From positions 124,001 to 188,000 of the forward strand of contig NZ_BDBI01000030.1 in NCBI RefSeq assembly GCF_001612905.1: a stretch of DNA of 64,000 bases, in the 5' to 3' direction. Positions 55,885 through 64,000 of this stretch are shown in pieces. This DNA comes from Nocardia ignorata NBRC 108230. Lineage in GTDB: Bacteria > Actinomycetota > Actinomycetes > Mycobacteriales > Mycobacteriaceae. The notes under the pieces are model-generated. The model was not told the DNA's origin and made no database searches. It was given only the letters and a program-made list of their open reading frames with translations. Position numbers and translations under genes: made by a program. Position 1 is the first letter of the stretch, and each line of letters begins with the position of its first letter.

Positions 55885-56387
55885 CAGCAGTAGGTGGAGT
55901 TCGCGGCCGCGATGTAGATCTCGGCGGCCTTGTTGACGTCCATCTTGGCCGGGTCGAACGCCGCGTCGGTGCCCGCCATCGCGGCGACGAAGGTGGCGAT
56001 GTCGGCGTCACTCGCGCCGGTGCTCTTCGCCGAGCAGATGTAGGTGGCCGCGGTGATCGCGCTGGTCTGGTCGGCCGGATGGATGCCGTTCTTGCCGAGC
56101 TCGTCGAGGAACGCCTTGTCCTTGCCGGTGGCCGGGGTCTCCTCGACGGTCGGCGCGACCTGCGGCTGCTCGGGCGCCGAGGTCTCGGACTCCGGCGCCG
56201 CCGAGGTGGTGTCCTCGGCCGCCGAGGTGGCGGGAGCCTGCGTGGTCGCCGACGCGGCGGCGCTCGCACTCGACGAAAGGGTCGGTGTCTGCGAGGCGGT
56301 CGAGTCGTTGTCGCCGCAGGCGGACAGCAGGGCGACGGCCGCGAGGGCCGCGACCGATCCGGCTACCTTGCCAGGGATCCGATGCAT
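55884..56387 (-). CDS. DUF732 lipoprotein
   Basis: A 167-residue exported protein. A lipobox LLSAC with C24 follows a hydrophobic signal, so it should be lipid-anchored. Residues 25-85 are a disordered Thr/Ser/Ala/Glu-rich linker. The C-terminal DUF732 domain (about 88-167) contains KAFLDELGKNGIHPADQ and ends in a cysteine (NSTYC) that pairs with the one in TYICSAK. It is coupled to the Rv3802c-like gene, suggesting a partner or regulator of that enzyme. Function of DUF732 is unknown. Confidence 0.8.
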   Translation of the reverse strand: MHRIPGKVAGSVAALAAVALLSACGDNDSTASQTPTLSSSASAAASATTQAPATSAAEDTTSAAPESETSAPEQPQVAPTVEETPATGKDKAFLDELGKNGIHPADQTSAITAATYICSAKSTGASDADIATFVAAMAGTDAAFDPAKMDVNKAAEIYIAAANSTYC

Positions 56388-56500
56388 GAAGATGTCTTTC
56401 CTCGATCGTTAGTCAGGGGAGCGGTCGCTGCCAAGGCTAGCCGGACACACGGGTGGTCCGGGCGCCCCGGCACGAACCTCAGCGAGTTCTCAGCCCGAGC

Positions 56501-58324
56501 TCACACACCGTGCACTTCGGATCTGCCGTCACGCACCACGATGAACCCGGTCTGAAAATTCTGCTGCACACCACCCGGAACGGTGAACTCGTCGCTCACC
56601 GGATACCCCAGACGGCCGTTCTCGAAGCCCTGTGCGGCCCAGGCGTCGGCCAGCGGGCCCGGTCGCACGGCGAAGGCACCCGAGAGCGGGCTCCAGTAGA
56701 TGGTGCCGCCCTCGAACCGGGTGGCCCGGCCGAAGTCCTTCAGCGGCAACTCACCCGACACCGGGAACCCCAGCGGGCTGTTCTCGAATCCGAGCTGGGC
56801 GTACTTGTCGAGGATGAAACCCTCCACGCGGTGCGCGCCGGTGGCGGCGCTGTGGAACATGGTGCCGTGTTCGAAGGCCTGCACCGCGCCGTCACGGCTG
56901 GGCGTGCGCGCCTCGGCGGCCAGCGGGTAGCCCGCGGGCCCACCCTCGAAGCCCTGCCTGCCCCATTCCTCGAGGAAGGCGCCGCGCACCACCTGCGCGC
57001 CGGTCTGCGGCGTCCAGTAGATCGAGCCGCCCTCGAAGGTCTGCATGCGGCCGCGCCCGTCGGGCAGGCCGTGCTCGTCGCCGGTCGGCAGCCCCAACGG
57101 CGAAGCGGCACCGCCGATTCCGGCATACGTACCGCCGATCCGGCCGCCGACGGCGTGGGTACCGGTCGCGGCCGAATGGAACACCCGGCCGTTCATGAAG
57201 TCCTGTACCACCCCGGCGCCCGCCGCGTACTCCCCCGTGACGCACCCGCCGAGCCAATTCGCCACCTGCACAACCGAACCGATCGCCCCGCCCGCCGCGC
57301 ACTGCGCCCCACCGGGCTCCGTGCCCAGCGCGGCCGCGGCTTGCGGCCACGACTGACGCATCTCGAAATCCCAGTACGGCCACGAATGTGTGCCCGCCGG
57401 ACGGTAATTCGCCTGCACCGGGATCGCGAGCTTCTCCAGCTTGGTCACGAAATTCTGGGTCGACAGACGCGAGAGGATCTCCAGCCCGGTGCCCGCCCAG
57501 TTCTCGCTCAGCAGCGGGATCTCGCCCGCTTGATCGTGGCTGCCCGCCAACCCGCTGCCGCTAGAGACGTACATGCTCACGCCTTTGAGCTTCTCCGCGA
57601 GCAGATAGGGGTCGTGGGCGGCCCACTCCGGGCTGCCGGGGGGACCCCACATGGCCGACGATTCGAACCCGCCCGCGTCGCGGACCGCGAATTCGATCGC
57701 CTGGGGCATACCGAGCGTCGTCGTGGTGAGCAGGCCCGAGTACGAGGCCACGTACTTCATCAGGCCGGGATTGCGGCCCGCCAGGTTCATCGCGGCCGTG
57801 CCGCCCATCGAAAGCCCCTGGACGCCACGCACATCCGTCGTGCGCCAATCACGTTCGAGCACCGGCGGGAGTTCCTTGGTGAGGAAGGTCTCCCACTTGT
57901 ACACATGACCGTTGTTGGGCTCGAGCCAATCGGAGTAGAAGCTGGACTGACCGCCCACCGGCAGCACCACGTTCACGTTCTTGTCGGCGTAGAAGCCTTC
58001 GGCGTCGGCGTCTTTGGTCCAGCCGTTCTCGTCGTCCTGGGCGCGCAGGCCGTCGAGCATCAGCATCATCGGGAACGCGGCGTCGGGCCGGGCGTGCCAG
58101 TCGCGGGCCAGCAGCATCTGCACCTGGATGGGGGTGTTCATGGCGGGCGAGAAGACCGTAAGGGCCACCCGTCGGTCCGTCAGCCACTCCACCCGTTGCA
58201 CCGACGCCACCGCGGCCTGTGCGGGCGTGGGAACGGTGAGTGCCGGACCGAGCAGGGCGGCGGTCATGGCCGCGATTCCGAGGATCCGCCGAATCGGCGC
58301 CCGGAGACGATGTTTCTGCAACAC
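56501..58324 (-). CDS. mycolyltransferase with C-terminal LGFP repeats
   Basis: A 607-residue secreted esterase of the antigen 85 family. The signal peptide ends near AQA-AV (about 38). The alpha/beta domain (about 40-350) has MLMLDGLRAQDD, VVLPVGGQSSFYSDW, the nucleophile in GLSMGG (S172) and HSWPYWDFEM (His). At least four LGFP repeats follow (about 400-607; LGLPTGDEHG, AGYPLAAEAR, LGFPVSGELP, LGYPVSDEF), which bind the cell wall. It transfers mycolates from trehalose monomycolate to arabinogalactan or trehalose. GTG 58324 is set by GGAGG 6 bases upstream. The layout recalls corynebacterial Cmt1/PS1. Confidence 0.9.
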   Translation of the reverse strand: MLQKHRLRAPIRRILGIAAMTAALLGPALTVPTPAQAAVASVQRVEWLTDRRVALTVFSPAMNTPIQVQMLLARDWHARPDAAFPMMLMLDGLRAQDDENGWTKDADAEGFYADKNVNVVLPVGGQSSFYSDWLEPNNGHVYKWETFLTKELPPVLERDWRTTDVRGVQGLSMGGTAAMNLAGRNPGLMKYVASYSGLLTTTTLGMPQAIEFAVRDAGGFESSAMWGPPGSPEWAAHDPYLLAEKLKGVSMYVSSGSGLAGSHDQAGEIPLLSENWAGTGLEILSRLSTQNFVTKLEKLAIPVQANYRPAGTHSWPYWDFEMRQSWPQAAAALGTEPGGAQCAAGGAIGSVVQVANWLGGCVTGEYAAGAGVVQDFMNGRVFHSAATGTHAVGGRIGGTYAGIGGAASPLGLPTGDEHGLPDGRGRMQTFEGGSIYWTPQTGAQVVRGAFLEEWGRQGFEGGPAGYPLAAEARTPSRDGAVQAFEHGTMFHSAATGAHRVEGFILDKYAQLGFENSPLGFPVSGELPLKDFGRATRFEGGTIYWSPLSGAFAVRPGPLADAWAAQGFENGRLGYPVSDEFTVPGGVQQNFQTGFIVVRDGRSEVHGV

Positions 58325-58422
58325 GCGCGACCTCCTATCCCCACCCTGGGACACAGCCTCCGTCACGTTGTACCGCAGTACCGGCCGATAACCGGGGAAG
58401 ACACGCGAAGCGCCCGCACAGC

Positions 58423-58458
58423 AAAAAGACCGGCCCACCCTGCGGGTGAGCCGGTCTT
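58423..58458 (-). terminator. intrinsic terminator of the 58484 mycolyltransferase gene
   Basis: AAGACCGGC (58426-58434) pairs with GCCGGTCTT (58450-58458), and CACC with GGTG inside. On the minus strand it ends in a run of five U, the only classic U-tail in this cluster. Confidence 0.85.
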
Positions 58459-58483
58459 CTCAGCGTTGCTGTGCGGAAACTAC

Positions 58484-59521
58484 TCAGGCACCGAGCGCGC
58501 CGAGGATCTGCGGGCGAGCCTTCCACAGCTGGTCTTCCCAGTACTTCCACGAGTGGGTACCGGTGGCCGGGAAGTCGAAGGTGGCCGGGATGCCGAGGCT
58601 GGCCAGACGACGCTGGAACGCCAGGGTGCTCACGAACGAGATGGCCTCGATGCCCATCGCGTTGGCGGTGTTGTACACCCCGCCCAGACCGGCCGGACGA
58701 TCGTGCTGACCGGGCAGGCCGTTGGCCGAGGAGATGAACATCGGCAGACCACGCAGCTCCGGCGCGAACACCATCGGGTCCATCCGCAGCCACGCCGGGC
58801 TCCACGGAGCGGCCATGGAGTCGACGTTGAAGCGGCCCGCGTCGAGCATCATCACGCGGATGGCCTCACGCATGCCGGGGGCACCCCAGTTCAGCGGGCC
58901 CGACAGCGAGGAAGCGTGCTTGAACTGGTCGCGGTGCAGAGCGGCCAGCCGCAGCGCGGCCGGACCCGACATCGACAGGCCGAGCACCGCGTTGTTGTGG
59001 CGGGAAACGCCGTAGCCCTCGAGGAAGGCGGGGAGCTCTTCGGTGAGGAAGGTTTCCCACTTGTAGGTGGTCTTCTGACCGTTGGTGTTGGACGCGGCGG
59101 TCCAGTCGGCGTACCAGCTGGACTGGCCACCGACCGGCATCACCAGGGTGACGTTGTCGTTGGCGAACTGCTGCATCGCGTTGGTCTCGAAGGACCAGGC
59201 GTTGCGGTCGTCACGGGCGCGCAGACCGTCGAGCAGGTACAACGCGGCATTGCCGCCGTTGCGGGCCCACTGGACCTGGACCTTCACCGGCCCCATCTTC
59301 GACGGGACCATCAGTTCTTCGTAGCCACCCGCGGGCGCACGCAGTGCGACTCCCGGAACCGGCGCGGCGAACGCAGTCGGGGCTGCCGCACCCGCGGCGA
59401 TCGGCAGCACGAGGGCTGCTGCGCCGACAGCTAGAATTCGATTACGCCAACCACGAGGTGCTGTGCCCCGGGAGGTACCCGGCTGGTCACCCTTCGGCGC
59501 GACGGCCTTGCCGAAACGCAT
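58484..59521 (-). CDS. antigen 85-type mycolyltransferase
   Basis: A 345-residue secreted esterase without repeats. A long signal region ends near AFA-AP (about 53). The catalytic domain has YLLDGLRARDDRNAW, VMPVGGQSSWYADW, GLSMSG with nucleophile S183 and the C-terminal THSWKYWEDQL (His). The residue after the Met of the elbow is Ser rather than Gly, as in the other three copies. It probably makes trehalose dimycolate or mycolylates arabinan. ATG 59521. It lies between another mycolyltransferase and the 332-base repeat-bearing gap, with its own terminator. Confidence 0.9.
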   Translation of the reverse strand: MRFGKAVAPKGDQPGTSRGTAPRGWRNRILAVGAAALVLPIAAGAAAPTAFAAPVPGVALRAPAGGYEELMVPSKMGPVKVQVQWARNGGNAALYLLDGLRARDDRNAWSFETNAMQQFANDNVTLVMPVGGQSSWYADWTAASNTNGQKTTYKWETFLTEELPAFLEGYGVSRHNNAVLGLSMSGPAALRLAALHRDQFKHASSLSGPLNWGAPGMREAIRVMMLDAGRFNVDSMAAPWSPAWLRMDPMVFAPELRGLPMFISSANGLPGQHDRPAGLGGVYNTANAMGIEAISFVSTLAFQRRLASLGIPATFDFPATGTHSWKYWEDQLWKARPQILGALGA

Positions 59522-59681
59522 GTGAATTCCGCTCTCTTTCTGCTGTTATGGCATGCCAGACACGTCGGTGCCAACAACCGGATCCCGACACTCCGGTCGT
59601 CAGAAGAGATGAAACAACGATCTGGTCACACTTACGCTCGCTGGAGGATATTCGACTGGCGAATTACTTGCAAGGGCAGTG

Positions 59682-59734
59682 ACATTGGCGGCTGGCGCCG
59701 CGGGGTTTTCGGCCCTGAGGGCCTCGCACCCGAA
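59682..59734. repeat. 53-bp dispersed repeat, copy B
   Basis: Matches 19594-19646 at 48 of 53 positions without gaps; the five differences are all single substitutions. It forms the left part of the long hairpin at 59703-59795. Confidence 0.75.
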
Positions 59735-59795
59735 GGGCGATACTGCGCCTGCGGCGTTACATCTCACCCTTCGGGTGCGAGGCGGCCGAAAACCC
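59703..59795. repeat. long imperfect hairpin
   Basis: GGGTTTTCGGCC (59703-59714) pairs with GGCCGAAAACCC (59784-59795), and GCCTCGCACCCGAAGGG (59721-59737) pairs with 59767-59783 perfectly. A 6-base bulge (CTGAGG) lies on the left only and the loop is 29 bases. Total 29 pairs; it looks like a palindromic mobile repeat rather than a plain terminator. Confidence 0.8.
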
Positions 59796-59815
59796 GTTGT
59801 TGTCCGGACAGACGA

Positions 59816-59844
59816 AACCGGCGCCGAAATATTCGGCGCCGGTT
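59816..59844 (-). terminator. terminator of the 59854 mycolyltransferase gene
   Basis: Perfect 13-bp stem AACCGGCGCCGAA / TTCGGCGCCGGTT with loop ATA, 9 bases after the stop on the minus strand. Confidence 0.85.
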
Positions 59845-59853
59845 CATGTTTTG

Positions 59854-60912
59854 TCAGCCGATATTGTTCGACAGGTCCGGGATCATGCGCAGGGCCTCGT
59901 CGTTCCAGGTGTTCCAGGCGTGGATGCCGAAGGGCGGGAACGAGTAAGTGACGTTGCGTGCGCCGAGGGTGGCCATGCGGACTTCGAAGGCGCGAGTGTT
60001 CGCCAGTGCCAGCGCTTCCAGCGCCATTCCGTTGACGGTGTTGATGTTCGGTCCGTCGGAACTGGTCGGCAAGCCTGAGCCCGCCGCTATCCACAGGCGG
60101 GTGTTGTTGCGGACCAGGTTGGGGGCGAACACGAACGGGTCCATCCGCAGCCACTGTGGGCCCCACGGCGGGGCCATGGAGTCCACGTTGTAGCCGCCCG
60201 CGTCGATCATGCCGAGGCGGATGGCCTCACGCATACCGGGCGCGGAGATGTTCAGGTAGCCCGAGTAGGCGCCCGCGAAGGAGAACTGGTCGGGGTGATA
60301 GGCGGCGAGAGTGAGCGCCGCCGAACCGCCCATCGACAGGCCGAACACGCCGTTGCGGGTGCGGCTGAAGCCGAGCCGGTCGCCCAGCGCGTTGGGCAGT
60401 TCCCTGGTGAGGAAGGTTTCCCACTGGTACCGGTAGCTCTTGCCCGGTCCGCCTGCGAACGCGTCGACCGCGCCGGAACCGGTGGCGGGGCCGGTGCCGG
60501 GCACACCGAAGAAGCTGCTCGGGGAATTCCAGTCGGCGTAGAAACTCGACATTCCACCGACCGGCATCACCACGTTGATATCGGCCCGCGCGAGCGCGTT
60601 GGGGATATCGGTCTCGATTTCCCAGCCGTTGAGATGCTCGGGGGCGCGCATACCGTCGAGGACATAGACCACTCGATTGGTGTTGCCGTTGGCCGCGCGC
60701 AGAATGCGCGTCTTCACCGGGCCCATACCGGAATCGACCCAGAAGTCGAAAGCGGCCGGGTTGAAGCCCGCGGCGGCCGGCGCGGCGGTGCCGCCGACGG
60801 CCGTGGTGAGCGGGACGAGCAGAGCCATGGACACGCCCGCGGCCCATCGCCGCACCCACGATCCGCGGGTTGCGGTCTTCACGGGTCCACGCTCGCGGCG
60901 CAGTGTTCGCAT
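59854..60912 (-). CDS. antigen 85-type mycolyltransferase
   Basis: A 352-residue secreted esterase. The signal peptide ends near APAAA-GF (about 48), followed by FDFWVDSGMGPVKTRILRA, VVYVLDGMRAPE, VVMPVGGMSSFYADW, GLSMGG with S193 and a late GIHAWNTWNDE (His). It is close to the copy at 61214, sharing DSMAPPWGPQWLRMDPFVFAP and YSGYLNISAPGMREAIR; the two arose by local duplication. ATG 60912. The upstream 250 bases hold its promoter. It acts in the envelope on trehalose mycolates. Confidence 0.9.
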   Translation of the reverse strand: MRTLRRERGPVKTATRGSWVRRWAAGVSMALLVPLTTAVGGTAAPAAAGFNPAAFDFWVDSGMGPVKTRILRAANGNTNRVVYVLDGMRAPEHLNGWEIETDIPNALARADINVVMPVGGMSSFYADWNSPSSFFGVPGTGPATGSGAVDAFAGGPGKSYRYQWETFLTRELPNALGDRLGFSRTRNGVFGLSMGGSAALTLAAYHPDQFSFAGAYSGYLNISAPGMREAIRLGMIDAGGYNVDSMAPPWGPQWLRMDPFVFAPNLVRNNTRLWIAAGSGLPTSSDGPNINTVNGMALEALALANTRAFEVRMATLGARNVTYSFPPFGIHAWNTWNDEALRMIPDLSNNIG

Positions 60913-61160
60913 TCGACTAGACCTTTCTCGGCAGACCGATAGCGCAAACCCCGAGCTACGCAGTCGGATTCCTCATCGGGCGCCGAAATGTGATCGAACC
61001 AGGGCAAAACGGACGATTCAACCTCGACGCATGCTCACTGAGTATCAAACGCTTCACGAACGCTTACATGTTGCTGGAAAGTGACCCGCAGCACAACTCT
61101 CGGTGATCTGTCGCACATGATTCGTCACCGTCTTTGTCTCGGATCGTGACGCGAAAGCAC

Positions 61161-61196
61161 GAAACCGCCCGGGTGCGAATGCACCCGGGCGGTTTC
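61161..61196 (-). terminator. terminator of the 61214 mycolyltransferase gene
   Basis: Perfect 16-bp stem (61161-61176 with 61181-61196) closed by GAAT, 17 bases after the stop on the minus strand. Confidence 0.9.
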
Positions 61197-61213
61197 GCGT
61201 GAAACCAGCCGAC

Positions 61214-62284
61214 TCAGCCGATATTGGCCGAAAGGTCGGGGATCATGCGGTTGACTTCCGCTTCCCAGTTGCGCCAGTTGTGCACGCCGGTGATCGGGAA
61301 GTCGAAGGTGGCGTTGCCGCCGCCGAGGGTGGCCATGCGGACCTGGAAGGCCCGGCTGTTGACCATCGCGAGCAGTTCCAGCGGAACACCCTGCACGATT
61401 TCCATCGGGTTGGACACATCGCCGGCACCGGGGATACCGCTGGCCGCCGAGACCCAGATGCGGGTGCCGTTGGCCACCAGGCGCGGCGCGAAGACGAACG
61501 GGTCCATCCGCAGCCACTGCGGGCCCCACGGCGGCGCCATCGCGTCGATGTTGAAGGCGCCCGCGGAGATCATGGCGGTGCGCATCGCCTCACGCATACC
61601 CGGCGCGGAGATGTTCAGGTAGCCGGAGAACGAACCGGCGTAGCTGAACTGGTCGGGGTGGTAGGCGGCCAGGGTCAGGGCGGCCGAGCCACCCATCGAC
61701 AGGCCGAAGACGCCGTTGTTGTTCGGGTTGAAACCGAGCCTGCTCGACAGCGCGTTGCGCAGGTGAGTGGTCAGGAAGGTTTCCCACTTGTAGGTGTTCT
61801 TCTTGCCCGCCACCTGGGCCGGGGCGATCGACGAACCGGTCATCGACGAGCCGGTGGCCGCCGAACCGGTGGAGCTACCGCCCGAACCGGCATCGAGGCC
61901 GAAGAAGTTGCTCGGCGCGTTCCAGTCGGCGTAGAAGCTGGACTGGCCGCCGACGGGCATCACGACGTTGATGTTGGCCGCGGTCAGCGCGCGGGCGACA
62001 TTGGTGTCGATTTCCCAGCCGTTGAGGTCGTCGCGGGCACGCATACCGTCGAGCGCGTAGACCACGCGGCCGGTGTTGCCGTCCGCGGCGCGGAAGATCC
62101 GCGACTTGATCGGGCCCATTTCGGAGTCGACCCAGAAATCGAAACCACTGGGATCGAATGCCGCCGTCGCGGTGCCGGTGGGACCTGCCACCGACGCCCC
62201 GAGCGGCAGCACGATCGCCAACGAAACCAGCACCGACCGCTTGAGCCAGCCGGCTCCCCTGGTTCTCAGACGTCCGCCACGCAT
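61214..62284 (-). CDS. antigen 85-type mycolyltransferase with Gly/Ser-rich insertion
   Basis: A 356-residue secreted esterase starting at ATG 62284 (the longer frame runs into the aftB side). The signal peptide ends near ATA-AF (about 43). It has VVYALDGMRARDD, VVMPVGGQSSFYADW, GLSMGG with S196 and GVHNWRNWEAE (His). Compared with the 59854 copy it has a low-complexity insertion at about 120-145 (GSGGSSTGSAATGSSMTGSS) with internal repeats of TGSS type, in the loop before YKWETFL. It is the first mycolyltransferase gene downstream of aftB on the minus strand. Confidence 0.9.
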   Translation of the reverse strand: MRGGRLRTRGAGWLKRSVLVSLAIVLPLGASVAGPTGTATAAFDPSGFDFWVDSEMGPIKSRIFRAADGNTGRVVYALDGMRARDDLNGWEIDTNVARALTAANINVVMPVGGQSSFYADWNAPSNFFGLDAGSGGSSTGSAATGSSMTGSSIAPAQVAGKKNTYKWETFLTTHLRNALSSRLGFNPNNNGVFGLSMGGSAALTLAAYHPDQFSYAGSFSGYLNISAPGMREAMRTAMISAGAFNIDAMAPPWGPQWLRMDPFVFAPRLVANGTRIWVSAASGIPGAGDVSNPMEIVQGVPLELLAMVNSRAFQVRMATLGGGNATFDFPITGVHNWRNWEAEVNRMIPDLSANIG

Positions 62285-62441
62285 TCTGTGTTGGGCCTTT
62301 CCTCGTGCGGTTCGCGCGGAACCGCGGTTGCAATGACCGCCGACTGACATCCGGCACACCAGTGCGCCGACGGAAGTTCCTCGTTGACCCTATCGCTACA
62401 TCGATAGCCTGGCGTTACCAAAAAGTAATTATGTGATCGAT

Positions 62442-64000
62442 TCAGCGCTGTGGCTCGGGGTAGGGGTTGACCAACCCACACCGCTGGATCTCGTACTTCG
62501 GGACGCGGTCGATGCGGTACTTCGCGAAGGTCATCGCATTGCGCAGGTTGTGCTTGAACCGATCGAAGGTGAGCGGGTCGCGCACGGAGATCATCAGGGC
62601 CTGCGTTTCGGGGCACGACATGGCGGTGCGTGCCTGGGTCACCCACTTCTCGTCCATGAACCACGGCATCCACGGATGGATGTCGACCATGCCCGAATCG
62701 ACGACCACCCAGTCGGGGTAGAGGCTCTTGTCGTGGCCGATGCGGCCGTCGACGAGCCGGTCCGAATGCGCGGCCAGCGGGTAGGCCAGGCCCATCGGGT
62801 CGATCACGCGCACGCTCAGCGGCACGTTCATGCTGGTCATGCCGAGGTTGAGGAAGTACACGGTGTGCCCGGCGCCGCCCTCGGGGATGGGCTGCGGCGG
62901 CGGGTCGAGGTACCAGAAGGTGAACGACGGCGAATTCAGCAGCAGGCCGCCGTTGGGGTTGTTCGCGATGTCGTTGACCATGGCCCGCATGCGCGGGTAG
63001 TCGAGGTAGTCCTCGGCGCGGATCGGATGGTCGTGACCGGTGTTGAGCACGTAGTACACGCGCTCGTCGACGATGCCGGAGGCGCTGATCTTGGTTCCGG
63101 TGGTGATGGCGGTGGTGCTCGCCGCGTACAGCGACCAGCCCGCCGTGCCGAGCAGCGCGACGAGCAGCACCGCGAACGACCAGTCCCGTGCCGCGAACGC
63201 GCGCACCGGGATGGGGACGACGGCCACCGGGAGCAGCAGCAGGAACAGCTGGGTGAGCAGCATCCGGCCGTGCATGAAGTCACCGCCCACGCGCACCGCG
63301 TACACGGTGAGCAGCACGCCGCTGAGCAGCACCATCACCACGACCGCGCTGGGCGAACGGAACCACGAGCGAATCGCGGCGATCGACCAGGTGGGCTTCA
63401 CCCGGAACCCGTGCGCCATGGCGGCGAGCACGCCCGCGACCAGCAGCACCAGCAGCGGGATCCACAGGTAGTAGGGCCCGACCAGATCGGCCAGGTACTT
63501 CAGGCCCTGCCCCCACTTGGCACCGCCCGCGTCCTTGGCGACGGCGGTGTTGGGATAGGGCAGGCCGTAGTAGCCCATGCGCCAGATCTGGTAGGCGACC
63601 GGGACCAGCCCGGCGACGAGAACGATCAGCGCCCGCAGCACCACCGGCCCGAACCGGAACTGCGGCATGGGCGCGAGGAAGATCATGCCGAGCGCGAGCA
63701 CCCCGATCAGGGTGGCCTCAGGCCGGACAAGGGGTGCGAGCCCGGCCAGGAACACCAGCCCGAGCAGGCCGGGAACCCGCACGACGGCGGCTTGGCTCCA
63801 CCGGATCATCAGCCACCACAGCAGCCCGACCCAGCAGATCACCAGGCCGCTCTCCAGCCCGGAGGTGGCGTAGTCGCGGGCGGGCGGCAGCGCGATGTAG
63901 ACGAGCACACCCGCCGGGATCAGCAGCTGACCGGTGCTTCCGCCCCACAGCCGCGCGGTGCCGAGCATGGCGAACACCATCGCGAGCACCGAGACGACCA
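62442..64000 (-). CDS. aftB: arabinofuranosyltransferase AftB, C-terminal part
   Basis: About 519 codons up to the window edge; the 5' end is cut off. Helices with PAGVLVYIALPPARDYATSGLESGL, a loop GYYGLPYPNTAVAKDAGGAKWGQG and the extracytoplasmic C terminus with GGDFMHGRMLL, IVDERVYYVLNTGHDHPI and GHDKSLYPDWVVVDSG match M. tuberculosis AftB (Rv3805c) at every landmark. AftB adds the terminal beta-1,2 arabinofuranose to which mycolates are attached. The DDG-type catalytic loop of GT89 should lie in the missing N-terminal part. In related genomes ubiA, a PAP2 gene, glfT2 and glf follow beyond the edge. Confidence 0.92.
   Translation of the reverse strand, partial: VVSVLAMVFAMLGTARLWGGSTGQLLIPAGVLVYIALPPARDYATSGLESGLVICWVGLLWWLMIRWSQAAVVRVPGLLGLVFLAGLAPLVRPEATLIGVLALGMIFLAPMPQFRFGPVVLRALIVLVAGLVPVAYQIWRMGYYGLPYPNTAVAKDAGGAKWGQGLKYLADLVGPYYLWIPLLVLLVAGVLAAMAHGFRVKPTWSIAAIRSWFRSPSAVVVMVLLSGVLLTVYAVRVGGDFMHGRMLLTQLFLLLLPVAVVPIPVRAFAARDWSFAVLLVALLGTAGWSLYAASTTAITTGTKISASGIVDERVYYVLNTGHDHPIRAEDYLDYPRMRAMVNDIANNPNGGLLLNSPSFTFWYLDPPPQPIPEGGAGHTVYFLNLGMTSMNVPLSVRVIDPMGLAYPLAAHSDRLVDGRIGHDKSLYPDWVVVDSGMVDIHPWMPWFMDEKWVTQARTAMSCPETQALMISVRDPLTFDRFKHNLRNAMTFAKYRIDRVPKYEIQRCGLVNPYPEPQR

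Larger units (their letters stand above)
59522..59853. other. 332-base repeat-bearing intergenic region
   Basis: From the right: terminator of the next mycolyltransferase (59816-59844), the long hairpin at 59703-59795 that includes repeat copy B (59682-59734), and the promoter region of the 58484 gene (59530-59680), AT-richer. No ORF. Confidence 0.6.

Noticed and set aside
58325..58438. Longer start for the LGFP mycolyltransferase
   Set aside because: The added 38 residues precede a complete signal peptide and GGAGG lies right before GTG 58324, so the shorter form is favoured.

Overview
The window reads as high-GC chromosomal DNA of a mycolic-acid actinobacterium, most likely Nocardia or a close relative. 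The reasons are: arabinogalactan and mycolate assembly genes throughout; an Ag85-type mycolyltransferase carrying LGFP repeats (a corynebacterial/nocardial layout); a bacterial proteasome activator; DprE1/DprE2, AftA, Emb, Pks13 and FadD32; and many GTG/TTG starts. Gene order follows, from memory, the Mycobacterium tuberculosis Rv3777-Rv3805c block, with several insertions. No database search was possible, so all names rest on motifs and remembered family sequences.

Layout. 1-1.6 kb: the int/xis end of an integrative element abutting the 3' end of a tRNA-Ser(UGA) gene. 1.8-9.4 kb: quinone oxidoreductase, a PLP-lysine-less class V aminotransferase homologue, proteasome activator Bpa, the Wzm/Wzt galactan-lipid exporter, GlfT1, a secreted protein and an RsgA-type GTPase. 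9.5-19.6 kb: a surface-glycan module (GlfT2-family transferase, GtrA flippase, polyprenyl-phosphate GT2, DUF2142 GT-C-like membrane protein, RmlB, RmlA, RmlC) with a secreted glycine-zipper protein and an HSL-type hydrolase between. 19.7-26.9 kb: accessory block (MFS exporter with divergent MarR regulator, XRE/DUF5753 regulator, DUF4282 membrane protein, Prim-Pol-like small protein, molybdopterin oxidoreductase, PNPOx-like protein). 26.9-40.7 kb: decaprenyl-phosphoryl-arabinose and arabinan genes (GtrA, dprE1, dprE2, aftA, embC-like, and embB-like on the opposite strand), interrupted by a PIN fragment, an unknown gene and a YezG-like immunity-type gene. 40.7-44.6 kb: an AT-richer tandem duplication of a secreted protein, a proteobacterial-type cyclophilin and a Uma2-family protein. 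44.8-64 kb (minus strand): accD4, pks13, fadD32, an LLM oxidoreductase, an Rv3802c-like envelope lipase, a DUF732 lipoprotein, four mycolyltransferases and the 3' part of aftB.

How it works together: GlfT1 starts galactan on the lipid-linked rhamnosyl unit, for which RmlA/B/C supply dTDP-rhamnose precursors; Wzm/Wzt are thought to export the lipid-linked galactan; DprE1/E2 make DPA, which AftA, Emb proteins and AftB polymerise into arabinan; FadD32, Pks13 and AccD4 make mycolates, which the mycolyltransferases attach to arabinan or trehalose. Nearly every transcription-unit end carries a long, often perfect hairpin, several of them between convergent genes. The most unusual items are the Gtr-like three-component set next to a GlfT2-family gene, the exact 1304-bp-period tandem duplication with its promoter and terminator, a 53-bp dispersed repeat, and the orphan YezG-like gene inside the arabinan locus.
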